Made by a program: the position numbers and the translations under genes
Assembly: GCA_964457065.1 (NCBI GenBank)
Contig: CAYWDQ010000064.1
Span: 1-16,461, forward strand
Source of the DNA: Bog-473 sp964457065
Lineage (GTDB): Bacteria; Actinomycetota; Acidimicrobiia; Acidimicrobiales; RAAP-2
Reading direction: 5' to 3'
DNA: 16,461 bases
In this document: positions 1-7,370 of the stretch, in pieces
Numbering within the stretch: the stretch's first letter is position 1
How the letters are laid out: each line of letters opens with the position of its first letter
The notes under the pieces: generated by a model
Told to the model about the DNA's origin: nothing
What the model saw: the letters and a program-made list of their open reading frames with translations, nothing else
The model's database searches: none

Positions 1-1337
1 GGGCAGTCGATGTTGGTGCAGAACGTGTCGCTCTCGCCGGGCAGCCGGACCAGCGGCTGCCCGCACGAGGGGCACGCGGCCGGGAACTTCCACTTCGGCT
101 TGCGCCGCTTGGGGACTCCGGGCCCCTCGCGCACCGGGCCCACCACCTCGGGGATCACGTCGCCCGCCTTGCGCACGATCACCAGGTCGCCGGGCCGGAC
201 GTCCTTGGCCGCCACCTGGTCCTCGTTGTGCAGCGTCGCCACGCCGACGGTGGAGCCGCCCACGAAGACGGGCTCGAGCTGTGCGAACGGCGTGGCCCGG
301 CCCGTGCGGCCGATGGAGACGTGAATGGCGACCAGCCTCGTCGTGCGCTCCTCGGGGGGGAACTTGAAGGCGATGGCCCACCTGGGGGCGCGCGACGTGG
401 CGCCCAGCACGTCGTGCAGGGCCAGGTCGTCGACCTTTGCCACCACGCCGTCGATCTCGTAGGGCAGCGAGTGCCGCTCCTCGGCGAGCTCGTGGCACCG
501 GGCCACCACCTCGGCCATCCCCGTCACGCGAACCGCCTGCGGACTCACCGGGAAGCCGGCCTTGGCCAGCTGCGCCAGCGTCGCGGTCTGCGTGGCCGCC
601 GGCCAGCGGCTCTTCCCGGCGCCCTCCACGATGCCGACCTGGTACGCCCAGAAGAACAGGGGCCGGGTGGCCGTGACCCTCGGGTCCTTCTGGCGCAGCG
701 CGCCGGCGGCGGAGTTGCGCGGGTTCACGAAGAGCCGCTCCCCCGCGTCGGCCTGGCGCTTGTTCATCGCCTCGAACTCGGCCACCGGCATGTAGATCTC
801 GCCCCGGACCTCGAGCAGTTGGGGGTACGGGCCCCCCGCCTTGGCCAGCTCCGCGGGCACGTCCTTCACCGTCGCGACGTTCGCCGTCACGTCCTCGCCG
901 GTCACGCCGTCGCCCCGCGTCGCCGCCTGCACGAAGCGCCCGCGCTCGTACGTGAGCGACATGGCGACGCCGTCGACCTTGGGCTCGCAGGAGAACGCCA
1001 GCGCCTCGAGGTCGAGCGAGGGGTCCTGGCGCCGCAGCCGCTCGGCCCAGGCGCGCAGCTCCGCGTCGTCGAACGCGTTGTCGAGGCTCATCATCGGCAC
1101 CCGGTGGCGGACCTCTTGGAACAGGCCCGACGGTGCGGCGCCCACCGCGTTGGTCGGCGAGTCGGGCGAGGCGAGCGAGGGGTGCGCCTCTTCGATCTCG
1201 CGCAACTCGCGGACCATGAGGTCGTACTCGGCGTCGGGGATCTCGGGCGAGTCGAGCGTGTGGTACAGCACGTTGTTGCGCGCGATGAGCTCGCGCAGCT
1301 CCTCGGCGCGCGCCGCCGCCTCCGTCGGGACGGCCAC
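1..1337 (-). CDS. ligA: NAD-dependent DNA ligase LigA, N-terminal two thirds (cut by left edge)
   Basis: LigA seals 3'-OH/5'-phosphate nicks in duplex DNA using NAD+, acting in replication and repair. About 445 residues are visible. The N-terminal Ia/adenylation region carries the DAEYD motif near residue 40, and the nucleotidyl-lysine motif CEPKVDG near residue 115 supplies the adenylated lysine. The OB-fold follows, with VIRKAGDVIPEV. The last visible part is the start of the zinc finger (CPSC, then CTNIDC) at the window edge. The helix-hairpin-helix and BRCT domains should lie beyond position 1. I chose the GTG at 1337 because it begins two bases after the mnmA TGA and gives the usual N-terminus; no good Shine-Dalgarno is present, so translation is probably coupled to mnmA. 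It is last in the visible minus-strand run. Identity is very secure; only the start codon is uncertain. Confidence 0.96.
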   Translation of the reverse strand, partial: MAVPTEAAARAEELRELIARNNVLYHTLDSPEIPDAEYDLMVRELREIEEAHPSLASPDSPTNAVGAAPSGLFQEVRHRVPMMSLDNAFDDAELRAWAERLRRQDPSLDLEALAFSCEPKVDGVAMSLTYERGRFVQAATRGDGVTGEDVTANVATVKDVPAELAKAGGPYPQLLEVRGEIYMPVAEFEAMNKRQADAGERLFVNPRNSAAGALRQKDPRVTATRPLFFWAYQVGIVEGAGKSRWPAATQTATLAQLAKAGFPVSPQAVRVTGMAEVVARCHELAEERHSLPYEIDGVVAKVDDLALHDVLGATSRAPRWAIAFKFPPEERTTRLVAIHVSIGRTGRATPFAQLEPVFVGGSTVGVATLHNEDQVAAKDVRPGDLVIVRKAGDVIPEVVGPVREGPGVPKRRKPKWKFPAACPSCGQPLVRLPGESDTFCTNIDC

Positions 1338-1339
1338 GG

Positions 1340-2455
1340 TCAGGCGGCGACGCCCGCGCCGACCACGGCGTCGGGGTCCCGCGCGTCGTAGAGCGCGACC
1401 GTCTGTCCCGGCGCCACCGGACGCTGTGGCGCATCGAAGCGCACGACCAGGTCCCCGTCGACGCCTCGGTCGTCCTCGTGGTCCAGGGTGCACGAAACGG
1501 GGCGCCCGTGGGCGCTGACCTGTGCCACGGCCCGCGCACCGGCATGGAGCTGACGGTCGACCCAGGTGAGGGACGTCGCGGCCAGCACGACCGAGGAGCA
1601 CAGCGCGTCGGCCGCGCTGCCGACGGTCACCCGGCGCGCCGCCACGTCGACGTGCGTCACGTAGCGCCGCGCGCCGTCGCTCCCGTGCCCCATGCCGCGC
1701 CGCTGGCCGACGGTGACGAGCTCGACGGCCTCGACCGATCCGGCGGGCCGGCCGGCGCCGTCGACGACGTCAGCGGAATGCAGCTCCATCCGCCGGGACA
1801 GGAACCCCTGGCGGCCCTCCGCGTCTCGGATGAAGCACACGTCCTGGCTGTCCGGCTTGGCGGCGGTGCGCAGCCCGAGCCGGCGGGCGTGGGCCCGCAC
1901 CCCGTCCTTGGTCATGTCCCCGACGGGGAACAGCACCCGGGACAGCGCGTCCTGGCCCAGCATGGAGAGCACGTAGGACTGGTCCTTGGCCGCATCGGCG
2001 CCCCGGCGCAGGGACCACACCGTCCCGCCGCCCCCGCCTGCGCTGTTGCCCTCGCTATCGCCGCCACCCCAGGCGTCGGTGACCCGGGCGTGGTGCCCCG
2101 TGGCCAGGCGGTCGAAGCCCAGGCGCTCGGACCGCCCGAGGAGGCGGTCGAACTTCATGGAGCGGTTGCACTCGATGCACGGGTTGGGCGTCCGCCCCGC
2201 CACGTGCTCCCCGACGTAGGGCGCGACGACATGGCGGTCGAACTCCTCGGTGAGGTTGAACACGTGGTGCTCGATACCCAGTTGCTGGGCCACCCGGCGG
2301 GCGTCGTCGACGTCCGCCACCGAGCAGCATCCCGAGTCCGATGGGCCGCCCCACAGCTTGAGCGTCGCCCCGACCACGTCGTGGCCCCCCTCCACCAGCA
2401 GCGCCGCTGCGACCGAGGAGTCGACGCCTCCCGACATGGCAACGAGCACCCGCAT
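1340..2455 (-). CDS. mnmA: tRNA-specific 2-thiouridylase MnmA (TrmU)
   Basis: MnmA activates U34 of tRNA Lys, Glu and Gln with ATP and installs sulfur to give 2-thiouridine, using persulfide from a cysteine desulfurase. The 371 residues match the usual length. The PP-loop SGGVDSS lies at residues 8-14. The NPC93IEC96 motif carries one catalytic cysteine and SQDVC207FI the second; both are present, so the protein should be active. The C-terminal beta-barrel part runs to the end. Residues 130-145 form a Gly/Ser-rich insert (GGGDSEGN and a Gly run) between the conserved RVTDAW and LRRGADAAKDQSYVL, where relatives have a short loop. The gene begins 22 nt after the desulfurase gene on the same strand, fitting a donor-acceptor pair in one operon. 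Its stop is 2 nt from the ligA start. Confidence 0.96.
   Translation of the reverse strand: MRVLVAMSGGVDSSVAAALLVEGGHDVVGATLKLWGGPSDSGCCSVADVDDARRVAQQLGIEHHVFNLTEEFDRHVVAPYVGEHVAGRTPNPCIECNRSMKFDRLLGRSERLGFDRLATGHHARVTDAWGGGDSEGNSAGGGGGTVWSLRRGADAAKDQSYVLSMLGQDALSRVLFPVGDMTKDGVRAHARRLGLRTAAKPDSQDVCFIRDAEGRQGFLSRRMELHSADVVDGAGRPAGSVEAVELVTVGQRRGMGHGSDGARRYVTHVDVAARRVTVGSAADALCSSVVLAATSLTWVDRQLHAGARAVAQVSAHGRPVSCTLDHEDDRGVDGDLVVRFDAPQRPVAPGQTVALYDARDPDAVVGAGVAA
2021..2068 (-). other. Gly-rich low-complexity insert within MnmA
   Basis: This stretch encodes MnmA residues 130-145 and is mostly glycine, with a few Ser, Asp, Glu and Asn. It lies between two conserved segments of the thiouridylase, so it is probably a flexible surface loop. 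The boundary is approximate. It is imperfect, unlike the cleaner tandem repeats in the SDR and ileS genes of the same window. Confidence 0.6.
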
Positions 2456-2477
2456 GGGACCAGTGTGCCACCGGCGC

Positions 2478-3647
2478 TCAGGCCGTACGACGCAGCGCCG
2501 CCACCACTGAGGGCACCACGGCGAGCGCGCGGTCGACGTCCGCGTCGGTCGTGCCGTATCCCAGCGTCAGGCGGATGGCGCCGGCGGCCAGGCCCGGCGC
2601 GAGGCCCATGGCGGCGAGCACGGGGCTGGCCTCGAGGGCCCCGCTGGCACACGACGAACCGCCCGAGGCGCACACGCCCTCGGCGCCGAGCGCCACCAGC
2701 AACTCCTCGCGCTCCACCCCGGACAGGCACAGGTGCAGATGCCCCGGCAGGACGGCGACCCCGGCCGGCACCGTCCGGTGCGCCCCCTCGATCGCGGCCA
2801 GCAGCCCCTCGGCGAGGCGGTCCCGCAGGGCCGCCACCCGGGGCGCCGCCGCCGGGCGCTCGGCGGCCACCAGTCGCAGCGCCGCCGCCAGCCCGACCGC
2901 GCCCACCACGTCCTGGGTCCCGCTGCGCCGCTCCCGCTCCTGTCCGCCGCCGAACTGGCGCGGCGTGAGCGCAGCCTGCGGGCTCACCGCCAGGGCGCCG
3001 GTGCCGACCGGCCCCCCGACCTTGTGGGCGCTCAGCGACACCAGGTCGGCGCCACCGGTGACCTCGTCGAGGTCGAGCCACGGCGCGGCCTGGACGGCGT
3101 CGGTGAAGACCATCGCCCGCGGGGCGCGGCGCCGGACCGCCTGGACGACGTCGGCCATCGGCTGCACGACCCCGGTCTCGTTGTTGGCCGTCATGACCGC
3201 CACCACCACGGCCCGCGAGGAGAGCGCACGCGCCAGCGCATCAGGGTCCAGCATGCCGCGGCCGTCCACGGGCAGCTCGCGCACCTCCATGCCGGCCGCC
3301 GCCGTGGCGCGCGCCGACTCGCGCACCGCCGGGTGCTCGACGGCCGAATACAGCACCACGGCGTCTCCCCGCTCCCGGAGCGCCGCCTCGGCGGTCCCGA
3401 GGACGGCCAGGTTCGCGGACTCGGTGCCGCCGGACGTGAAGACGACGTCGCCGGGGTCGCGGCCGAGGAAGGCAGCCACCTCGTCGCGCGCCTCCTCCAG
3501 CAGCCGGCGGGCCCGCTGCGCCGGCGGGTGGCTCCCGGTGGGATTGCCGAGCGGGCCGCTGTGGACCTCTGCCATGGCGGCCGCCACCTCGGGCCGCAGC
3601 GGGGTGGTGGCCGCGTGGTCCAGGTAGGTCGTGGCGGCGGTGGTCAT
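2478..3647 (-). CDS. Cysteine desulfurase, IscS/NifS class V aminotransferase family
   Basis: This PLP enzyme converts L-cysteine to alanine and leaves a persulfide on an active-site cysteine, supplying sulfur for Fe-S clusters and for tRNA thiolation. The 389 residues include the YLDHAATTP start, TSGGTESAN near residue 71 (cofactor phosphate site), H105 in the EHPAV motif, D183 and Q186, the Schiff-base lysine in SAHK209, and the catalytic C333 in SSCASG, so all key residues are present. The ATG at 3647 gives the normal N-terminus. The frame stays open for about 240 codons further upstream, but that part lies inside the gabD gene in another frame and reads as Arg/Ser/Pro-rich nonsense. It sits 13 nt after gabD and 22 nt before mnmA. 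The neighbour suggests MnmA is its sulfur acceptor. No IscU or SufU scaffold is nearby, so an Fe-S role cannot be judged from here. Confidence 0.94.
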   Translation of the reverse strand: MTTAATTYLDHAATTPLRPEVAAAMAEVHSGPLGNPTGSHPPAQRARRLLEEARDEVAAFLGRDPGDVVFTSGGTESANLAVLGTAEAALRERGDAVVLYSAVEHPAVRESARATAAAGMEVRELPVDGRGMLDPDALARALSSRAVVVAVMTANNETGVVQPMADVVQAVRRRAPRAMVFTDAVQAAPWLDLDEVTGGADLVSLSAHKVGGPVGTGALAVSPQAALTPRQFGGGQERERRSGTQDVVGAVGLAAALRLVAAERPAAAPRVAALRDRLAEGLLAAIEGAHRTVPAGVAVLPGHLHLCLSGVEREELLVALGAEGVCASGGSSCASGALEASPVLAAMGLAPGLAAGAIRLTLGYGTTDADVDRALAVVPSVVAALRRTA

Positions 3648-3660
3648 CCGGTGCTCGTGA

Positions 3661-5025
3661 TCAGTTGATCCATACCGTCTTGGCGTTGGCGAACTCCTTG
3701 AGGCCGAGCTCGGACAGCTCGCGGCCGTACCCCGACTTCTTGATGCCCCCGAAGGGCAGCTCCGGCGTCGAGGCCACCATCGCATTGACGAACACGGCCC
3801 CGGCCTCGATTCCCTCGACGCAACGGGCGATCTCGTCGTCGTCGTCGGTCCAGACGCTCGAGCCGAGGCCGAACGGCGTGGCGTTGGCCGCCTCGATGGC
3901 GGCATCGAGGTCGGGCACGGCCAGCACCATGGCCACGGGGCCGAAGATCTCCTCCTGGGCCACGGCCATGTCCGTGGTGACGCCCGAGAGCACGGCCGGG
4001 GCGAAGTAGAAGCCGTCGCCGTCGGGGACCCTGGCCCCGGAGTGGACCGTGGCGCCCTGGCGTCGTGCCTCCTCCACCTGGCCGACCAGCTCGTCGCGCT
4101 GGGCCTCGCTGACGATCGGCCCCACGTTGGTGGCGGGGTCGAAGGGATCGCCCACCACCAGCTCGTCCATCGCGGCGGTGAACCGGTCGAGGAACTCGTC
4201 GGCCACGTCTCCGACCACGATGAACCGCTTGGCCGCGATGCACGACTGCCCGTTGTTCTGCACGCGGGCGGTGACGGCGGTGCGCACGCACGCATCGAGG
4301 TCGGCCGAGGGGCACACGATGAAGGGGTCCGAGCCGCCGAGCTCGAGCACGCTCTTCTTGAGCGCACCGCCGGCGGCGGCGCCCACCGACATGCCGGCCC
4401 GCTCGCTCCCTGTGAGCGTGACCGCTGCGATCCGGGGGTCGGCGATGAGGGCCGCCACGTCCTTGGACTCGACGAAGAGGTTGGTGAACACGCCGTCGGG
4501 AAGTCCGGCCCGACGGAACAGGTCCTCTATGGCCAGCGCCGTCTGGGGCACGTTCGACGCGTGCTTGAGCAGGCCGACGTTGCCCACCATCAAAGCGGGG
4601 GCGGCGAAGCGGATCACCTGCCACATGGGGAAGTTCCACGGCATGACGGCCAGCACGGGGCCGAGCGGCTGGTAGTGCACGTAGGACTGCGCGGCCGACG
4701 TCTTGATGGGCTCGTCGGCAAGCAGTCGCTCAGCGTTGTCGGCGAACCAGCGCAGCCCGACCGCGCTCTTGGACACCTCGGCCTTCGCCGCGGCGAACGT
4801 CTTCCCCATCTCGGTCGTCAGGATGCGCGCGATGTCGGGCACCTCGCCCTCGAGCAGCTCGGCGGCCGTGAGCAGGTGGCGGGCCCGTTCGGCGTAGGTC
4901 GTCGTCTTGTACTCGGCGAACGCGGCCACGGCCCGCTGGAGCAGCGCCTCGACCTGCTCGGGGGTGTGGGACGGGAACACCCTCTCCGTCTTGCCGGTGG
5001 CCGGGTTGATCGTCGCGAAAGCCAT
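3661..5025 (-). CDS. gabD: Succinate-semialdehyde dehydrogenase, GabD1-type aldehyde dehydrogenase
   Basis: It probably oxidises succinate semialdehyde to succinate with NAD(P)+, feeding GABA or 2-oxoglutarate-derived carbon to the TCA cycle. The 454 residues match the mycobacterial GabD1 length. Visible motifs are INPATG at residue 6, PWNFP with N131, the cofactor-binding K154 in LLKHASN, E228 in LELGG, the nucleophile C262 in NNGQSC, EEIFGP at 358-363, and the C-terminal PFGGIKKSGYGRE. All catalytic residues are kept. The ATG at 5025 has GAGG five to eight bases upstream and lies 10 nt after the acyl-CoA synthetase stop. The best match I recall over the full length is actinobacterial GabD1. 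Other aliphatic semialdehydes cannot be excluded from sequence, but the nearby PuuA-like and PuuD-like genes fit a GABA-degrading role. Confidence 0.9.
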   Translation of the reverse strand: MAFATINPATGKTERVFPSHTPEQVEALLQRAVAAFAEYKTTTYAERARHLLTAAELLEGEVPDIARILTTEMGKTFAAAKAEVSKSAVGLRWFADNAERLLADEPIKTSAAQSYVHYQPLGPVLAVMPWNFPMWQVIRFAAPALMVGNVGLLKHASNVPQTALAIEDLFRRAGLPDGVFTNLFVESKDVAALIADPRIAAVTLTGSERAGMSVGAAAGGALKKSVLELGGSDPFIVCPSADLDACVRTAVTARVQNNGQSCIAAKRFIVVGDVADEFLDRFTAAMDELVVGDPFDPATNVGPIVSEAQRDELVGQVEEARRQGATVHSGARVPDGDGFYFAPAVLSGVTTDMAVAQEEIFGPVAMVLAVPDLDAAIEAANATPFGLGSSVWTDDDDEIARCVEGIEAGAVFVNAMVASTPELPFGGIKKSGYGRELSELGLKEFANAKTVWIN

Positions 5026-5035
5026 GACCTCAGTC

Positions 5036-6385
5036 TTACCCGCTACCCAGCCCCAGATGCCCGGGCACGGCGCGCCGCATGAGCTTGCCCGTGGCCGTGT
5101 GGGGCAGGTCGCCGGCCCGTAGGTAGGTCTTGGGCCGCTTGTACGGGGCGAGGTGGGCCGAGGCGGCGGCCCGCAGGGCATCCTCGGCACCGGGACCGGC
5201 GGCGACGTAGGCCACGCACACCCGCTGCCCCCACTGCTCGTCGGGCAGCCCGAAGACGGCCACCTCGGTGACGCCGTCGACCGCCGCCAGCACGTTCTCG
5301 ACCTCGGCGGGGTAGACGTTCACGCCGCCGCTGATTATGAGGTCGTGGCGCCGGCCCGTCAGGTAGAGGTAGCCGTCCGGATCGATGCGGCCCAGGTCGC
5401 CGATCGTGCAGGCCGGGCCGCGCCAGGCCCGGCGCGTGGCCTCCTCGTCGCCCCAGTAGCTGAAGCGGGCGAAGTCGGGCATGTCGCACCAGATGGTCCC
5501 GTCGTCGATGAACAGGCGGCGACCGGTCCGGGCCCGGCCGACCGTCCCGGGGCGCTCGAGCCAGTCCTCGGGCGGGCAGACCGTGAACTGGGCCTCCGTC
5601 GAGCCGTAGAACTCCCAGACCCCGCCCGGGCGGACGCGTTCCATGGTCGCCCGCTTGACCGACTCCGGGCAGGGGGCGCCGGCGTGGGCGAGGAGGCGGA
5701 GCGAGTCGAACGACTCGTCGGGAGCGAGGTCAGGGCTCTGCAGGATCCGCTGGAGATGGGTCGGCACCAGGAACGCCGTGGTGGGGCGGTGACGTCGTAT
5801 GACGTCGAGCGCGCTGCGGGCGTCGAAGCGGCTGAGGATGGCGAGCGACCCGCCCGAGAGGAGGGTGCCGGTCGAGAAGCGGACGGAGACCGTGTGGTAC
5901 ATCGGCGAGCACACCATGTGCAGGTCGTCCCGGTCGAAGTGCCACACCGACGCCTCGTCCTCGAAGACCGTGCGGGCCGTGGCCTCGTCCCAGATGCCGG
6001 TGGTCACGCCCTTGGGCCGGCCCGTCGTGCCCGACGTGTAGTGCATGGGGCGTGTGAGCGGGTACGGGGCGAGCTCGGTGGGCGGGCCCTCCGAGAGCTC
6101 GGCCAGGCCCGCCTGATCGAAGATGCGCAGGGTCGGCTGCGCATCGTCGGCCAGGAGGTCGCGCTCGGCGGGGGTGAGCGTCGCGTTGAGCAGGACCGGG
6201 ATGAGGCCGACGCGGGCCGCCCCGAGCACCGCACATATGAGGTCGGCCGACGAGCCGAGCGCGAAGGCGACCCGGTCGCCTCTCGTCAGGCCACGGGCCA
6301 GCAGCGCCCCGGCGGCGCGGCGCTGGCGGCCCTCGGCGTCGGCGGCCTGGAGCAGCTCGACGGTCGGCGCGTCCCTGGTCGGCAC
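5036..6385 (-). CDS. AMP-forming acyl-CoA synthetase / acyl-AMP ligase (ANL superfamily)
   Basis: The protein should activate a carboxylic acid with ATP to an acyl-adenylate and transfer it to CoA. From the GTG at 6385 it has 449 residues. It carries the phosphate loop YTSGTTGRPKGV (116-127), YGSTEAQ (260-266), the adenylate aspartate in IGDLGR (D330), the hinge GRRHDLIISGG (344-354), GVNVYPAEVE, and the C-terminal catalytic lysine in TATGK434. It is shorter than the usual 500-550 residues, mainly at the N-terminus. An in-frame ATG at 6406 would add seven residues. I prefer GTG 6385 because TACGCT lies exactly 6 nt before it, as at the GATase gene, and no Shine-Dalgarno exists for either start. 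It heads the minus-strand run leading to ligA and is divergent from a sirtuin. The substrate cannot be assigned; short- or medium-chain and aromatic acids are all possible. Confidence 0.88.
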   Translation of the reverse strand: MPTRDAPTVELLQAADAEGRQRRAAGALLARGLTRGDRVAFALGSSADLICAVLGAARVGLIPVLLNATLTPAERDLLADDAQPTLRIFDQAGLAELSEGPPTELAPYPLTRPMHYTSGTTGRPKGVTTGIWDEATARTVFEDEASVWHFDRDDLHMVCSPMYHTVSVRFSTGTLLSGGSLAILSRFDARSALDVIRRHRPTTAFLVPTHLQRILQSPDLAPDESFDSLRLLAHAGAPCPESVKRATMERVRPGGVWEFYGSTEAQFTVCPPEDWLERPGTVGRARTGRRLFIDDGTIWCDMPDFARFSYWGDEEATRRAWRGPACTIGDLGRIDPDGYLYLTGRRHDLIISGGVNVYPAEVENVLAAVDGVTEVAVFGLPDEQWGQRVCVAYVAAGPGAEDALRAAASAHLAPYKRPKTYLRAGDLPHTATGKLMRRAVPGHLGLGSG

Positions 6386-6391
6386 CGGCGC

Positions 6392-6397
6392 AGCGTA
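6392..6397 (-). promoter_or_regulatory. Putative leaderless -10 element TACGCT for the acyl-CoA synthetase
   Basis: Minus-strand TACGCT fits the TAnnnT actinobacterial -10 pattern and is followed by six bases and then the GTG at 6385. Transcription would then start at or next to the start codon. The surrounding CATACGCTGnGCnGGTG is shared with the start of the GATase gene (8951-8967). No -35 match is seen. This is an inference from pattern and spacing. Confidence 0.45.
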
Positions 6398-6404
6398 TGG
6401 CACC

Positions 6405-7199
6405 ATGGCCGCCGTGGACGAGGTCGCACACGCCCGGGCCCTGGTGGAGCGGGCGCGCCGGGTCGTCGTGCTGACGGGCGCGGGCATTTCGACCGACTCG
6501 GGCATCCCCGACTTCCGCGGGCCCCAGGGAGTCTGGACCAAGAACCCCGAGGCCGAGAGGATGGCCACGCTGCAGGCCTACGTGGCGGACCCCGACCTGC
6601 GCCGGCGGTCGTGGCAGAACCGGCTGACCTCGCCCATGTGGTCGTCGGAGCCGAACGCGGGACACCGGGCGCTCGTGGACCTGCAGCGCAGCGACCGGCT
6701 CGACACGCTCGTGACGCAGAACATCGACGGGCTCCACCAGAAGGCCGGCACCGACCCGGATCGGGTCATTGAGATCCACGGCTCCGCGCTCGATGTGCTG
6801 TGCCTCACCTGCGGCGACCGGCAGCCCGCGGAGCCGGTGCACGAGCGGGTGCGGGCCGGCGAGGACGACCCGGCCTGCACGGTGACGCTGGCCGACGGCA
6901 CGGCGTGCGGCGGCATCCTCAAGTCGGCCACCATCAGCTTCGGCCAGAACCTGGTCGCCGAGGACCTCTTCCGGGCGGAGGCCGCGGCCGCGGCGTGCGA
7001 CCTGCTGCTCGCCGTGGGCTCGACGCTCGCCGTCTTCCCGGCCGCCGGCCTGGTGCCGGTCGCCGCACGGCACGGCGCAGTCGTGATCATCGTCAACGGC
7101 GACCCGACGGAGATGGATGCCCTGGCCGACGTCGTCGTGCACGGCCTCATCGGCGAGTGCCTGCCGGCGGTGGTGGAGGGATTGCCGGCGGCGGGATGA
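6405..7199 (+). CDS. Sirtuin, NAD-dependent protein lysine deacylase (Sir2 family)
   Basis: Sirtuins remove acetyl or other acyl groups from protein lysines, giving nicotinamide and O-acyl-ADP-ribose. The 264 residues contain GAGIST (25-30), GIPDFRG (33-39), TQNIDGLH (104-111), the catalytic H125 in EIHGS, VGSTL (204-208) and VNGDPT (230-235), a complete Rossmann/NAD set. The zinc ligands appear to be C133 and C136 plus C158 and C168. The second pair is separated by nine residues instead of the usual two. The ATG at 6405 lies in CCATGG, so the opposite strand also reads ATG there. The gene is divergent from the AMP-forming synthetase, with 19 bp between starts if the synthetase begins at 6385. 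Because acyl-CoA synthetases are classic sirtuin substrates, the neighbour is a candidate target. No clear Shine-Dalgarno is seen. Confidence 0.93.
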   Translation: MAAVDEVAHARALVERARRVVVLTGAGISTDSGIPDFRGPQGVWTKNPEAERMATLQAYVADPDLRRRSWQNRLTSPMWSSEPNAGHRALVDLQRSDRLDTLVTQNIDGLHQKAGTDPDRVIEIHGSALDVLCLTCGDRQPAEPVHERVRAGEDDPACTVTLADGTACGGILKSATISFGQNLVAEDLFRAEAAAAACDLLLAVGSTLAVFPAAGLVPVAARHGAVVIIVNGDPTEMDALADVVVHGLIGECLPAVVEGLPAAG

Positions 7200-7202
7200 C
7201 GT

Positions 7203-7225
7203 GCCGACGCCGGAGCCGGCTCGGC
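7203..7225. terminator. Hairpin between convergent sirtuin and small membrane protein genes
   Basis: GCCGA (7203-7207), a bulged C, GCCG (7209-7212), loop GAGC, CGGC (7217-7220) and TCGGC (7221-7225) form a nine-pair stem with one bulge. It fills the 25-nt gap between two converging genes, as expected of a bidirectional terminator. No T-tract follows on either strand, so intrinsic termination is not assured. Confidence 0.4.
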
Positions 7226-7359
7226 TATCCGGCGTTCTTCTCGTTCCTGGCCTTGCGCCGGGGCTTCAGGGCGAACCACCAGATGCTGGCGATGGTCCCC
7301 AGCGTCACGGCGGCGGCCGCCACCGGCTTGACGACCTTCCTCGCACCGCTCTTGGCCAT
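7225..7359 (-). CDS. Small single-pass membrane protein, 44 residues, unknown function
   Basis: I do not recognise the family. The peptide has a basic start (MAKSGARKVVK), one hydrophobic helix of about 19 residues (roughly 12-31, PVAAAAVTLGTIASIWWFAL), and a strongly basic tail (KPRRKARNEKNAG). This predicts a single transmembrane segment with positive charges on both sides. It starts 11 nt after the SDR stop, whose TAAGG gives an AAGG ribosome binding site nine bases before the ATG, so it looks co-transcribed with the GATase and SDR. Its length, the charge pattern and the ribosome binding site argue for a real gene, but only conservation would prove it. Confidence 0.6.
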   Translation of the reverse strand: MAKSGARKVVKPVAAAAVTLGTIASIWWFALKPRRKARNEKNAG

Positions 7360-7370
7360 GGCCGCAGACC

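Noticed and set aside
228..1391. A 387-codon plus-strand open frame opposite ligA
   Set aside because: Its composition is His/Arg/Leu-rich and low in information, while the minus strand carries unmistakable LigA motifs in frame.
1478..2968. A 496-codon plus-strand open frame opposite mnmA and the desulfurase gene
   Set aside because: It has no recognisable motif, crosses the boundary between two real genes, and ends in Pro/Arg-only sequence.
3648..4367. A 240-residue N-terminal extension of the cysteine desulfurase, possibly a fusion
   Set aside because: The extra part is an out-of-frame reading of gabD. The ATG at 3647 gives the canonical desulfurase N-terminus.
5153..6772. A 539-codon plus-strand open frame spanning the synthetase and the start of the sirtuin
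   Set aside because: It is the complementary shadow of the synthetase gene and then an out-of-frame reading of the sirtuin.
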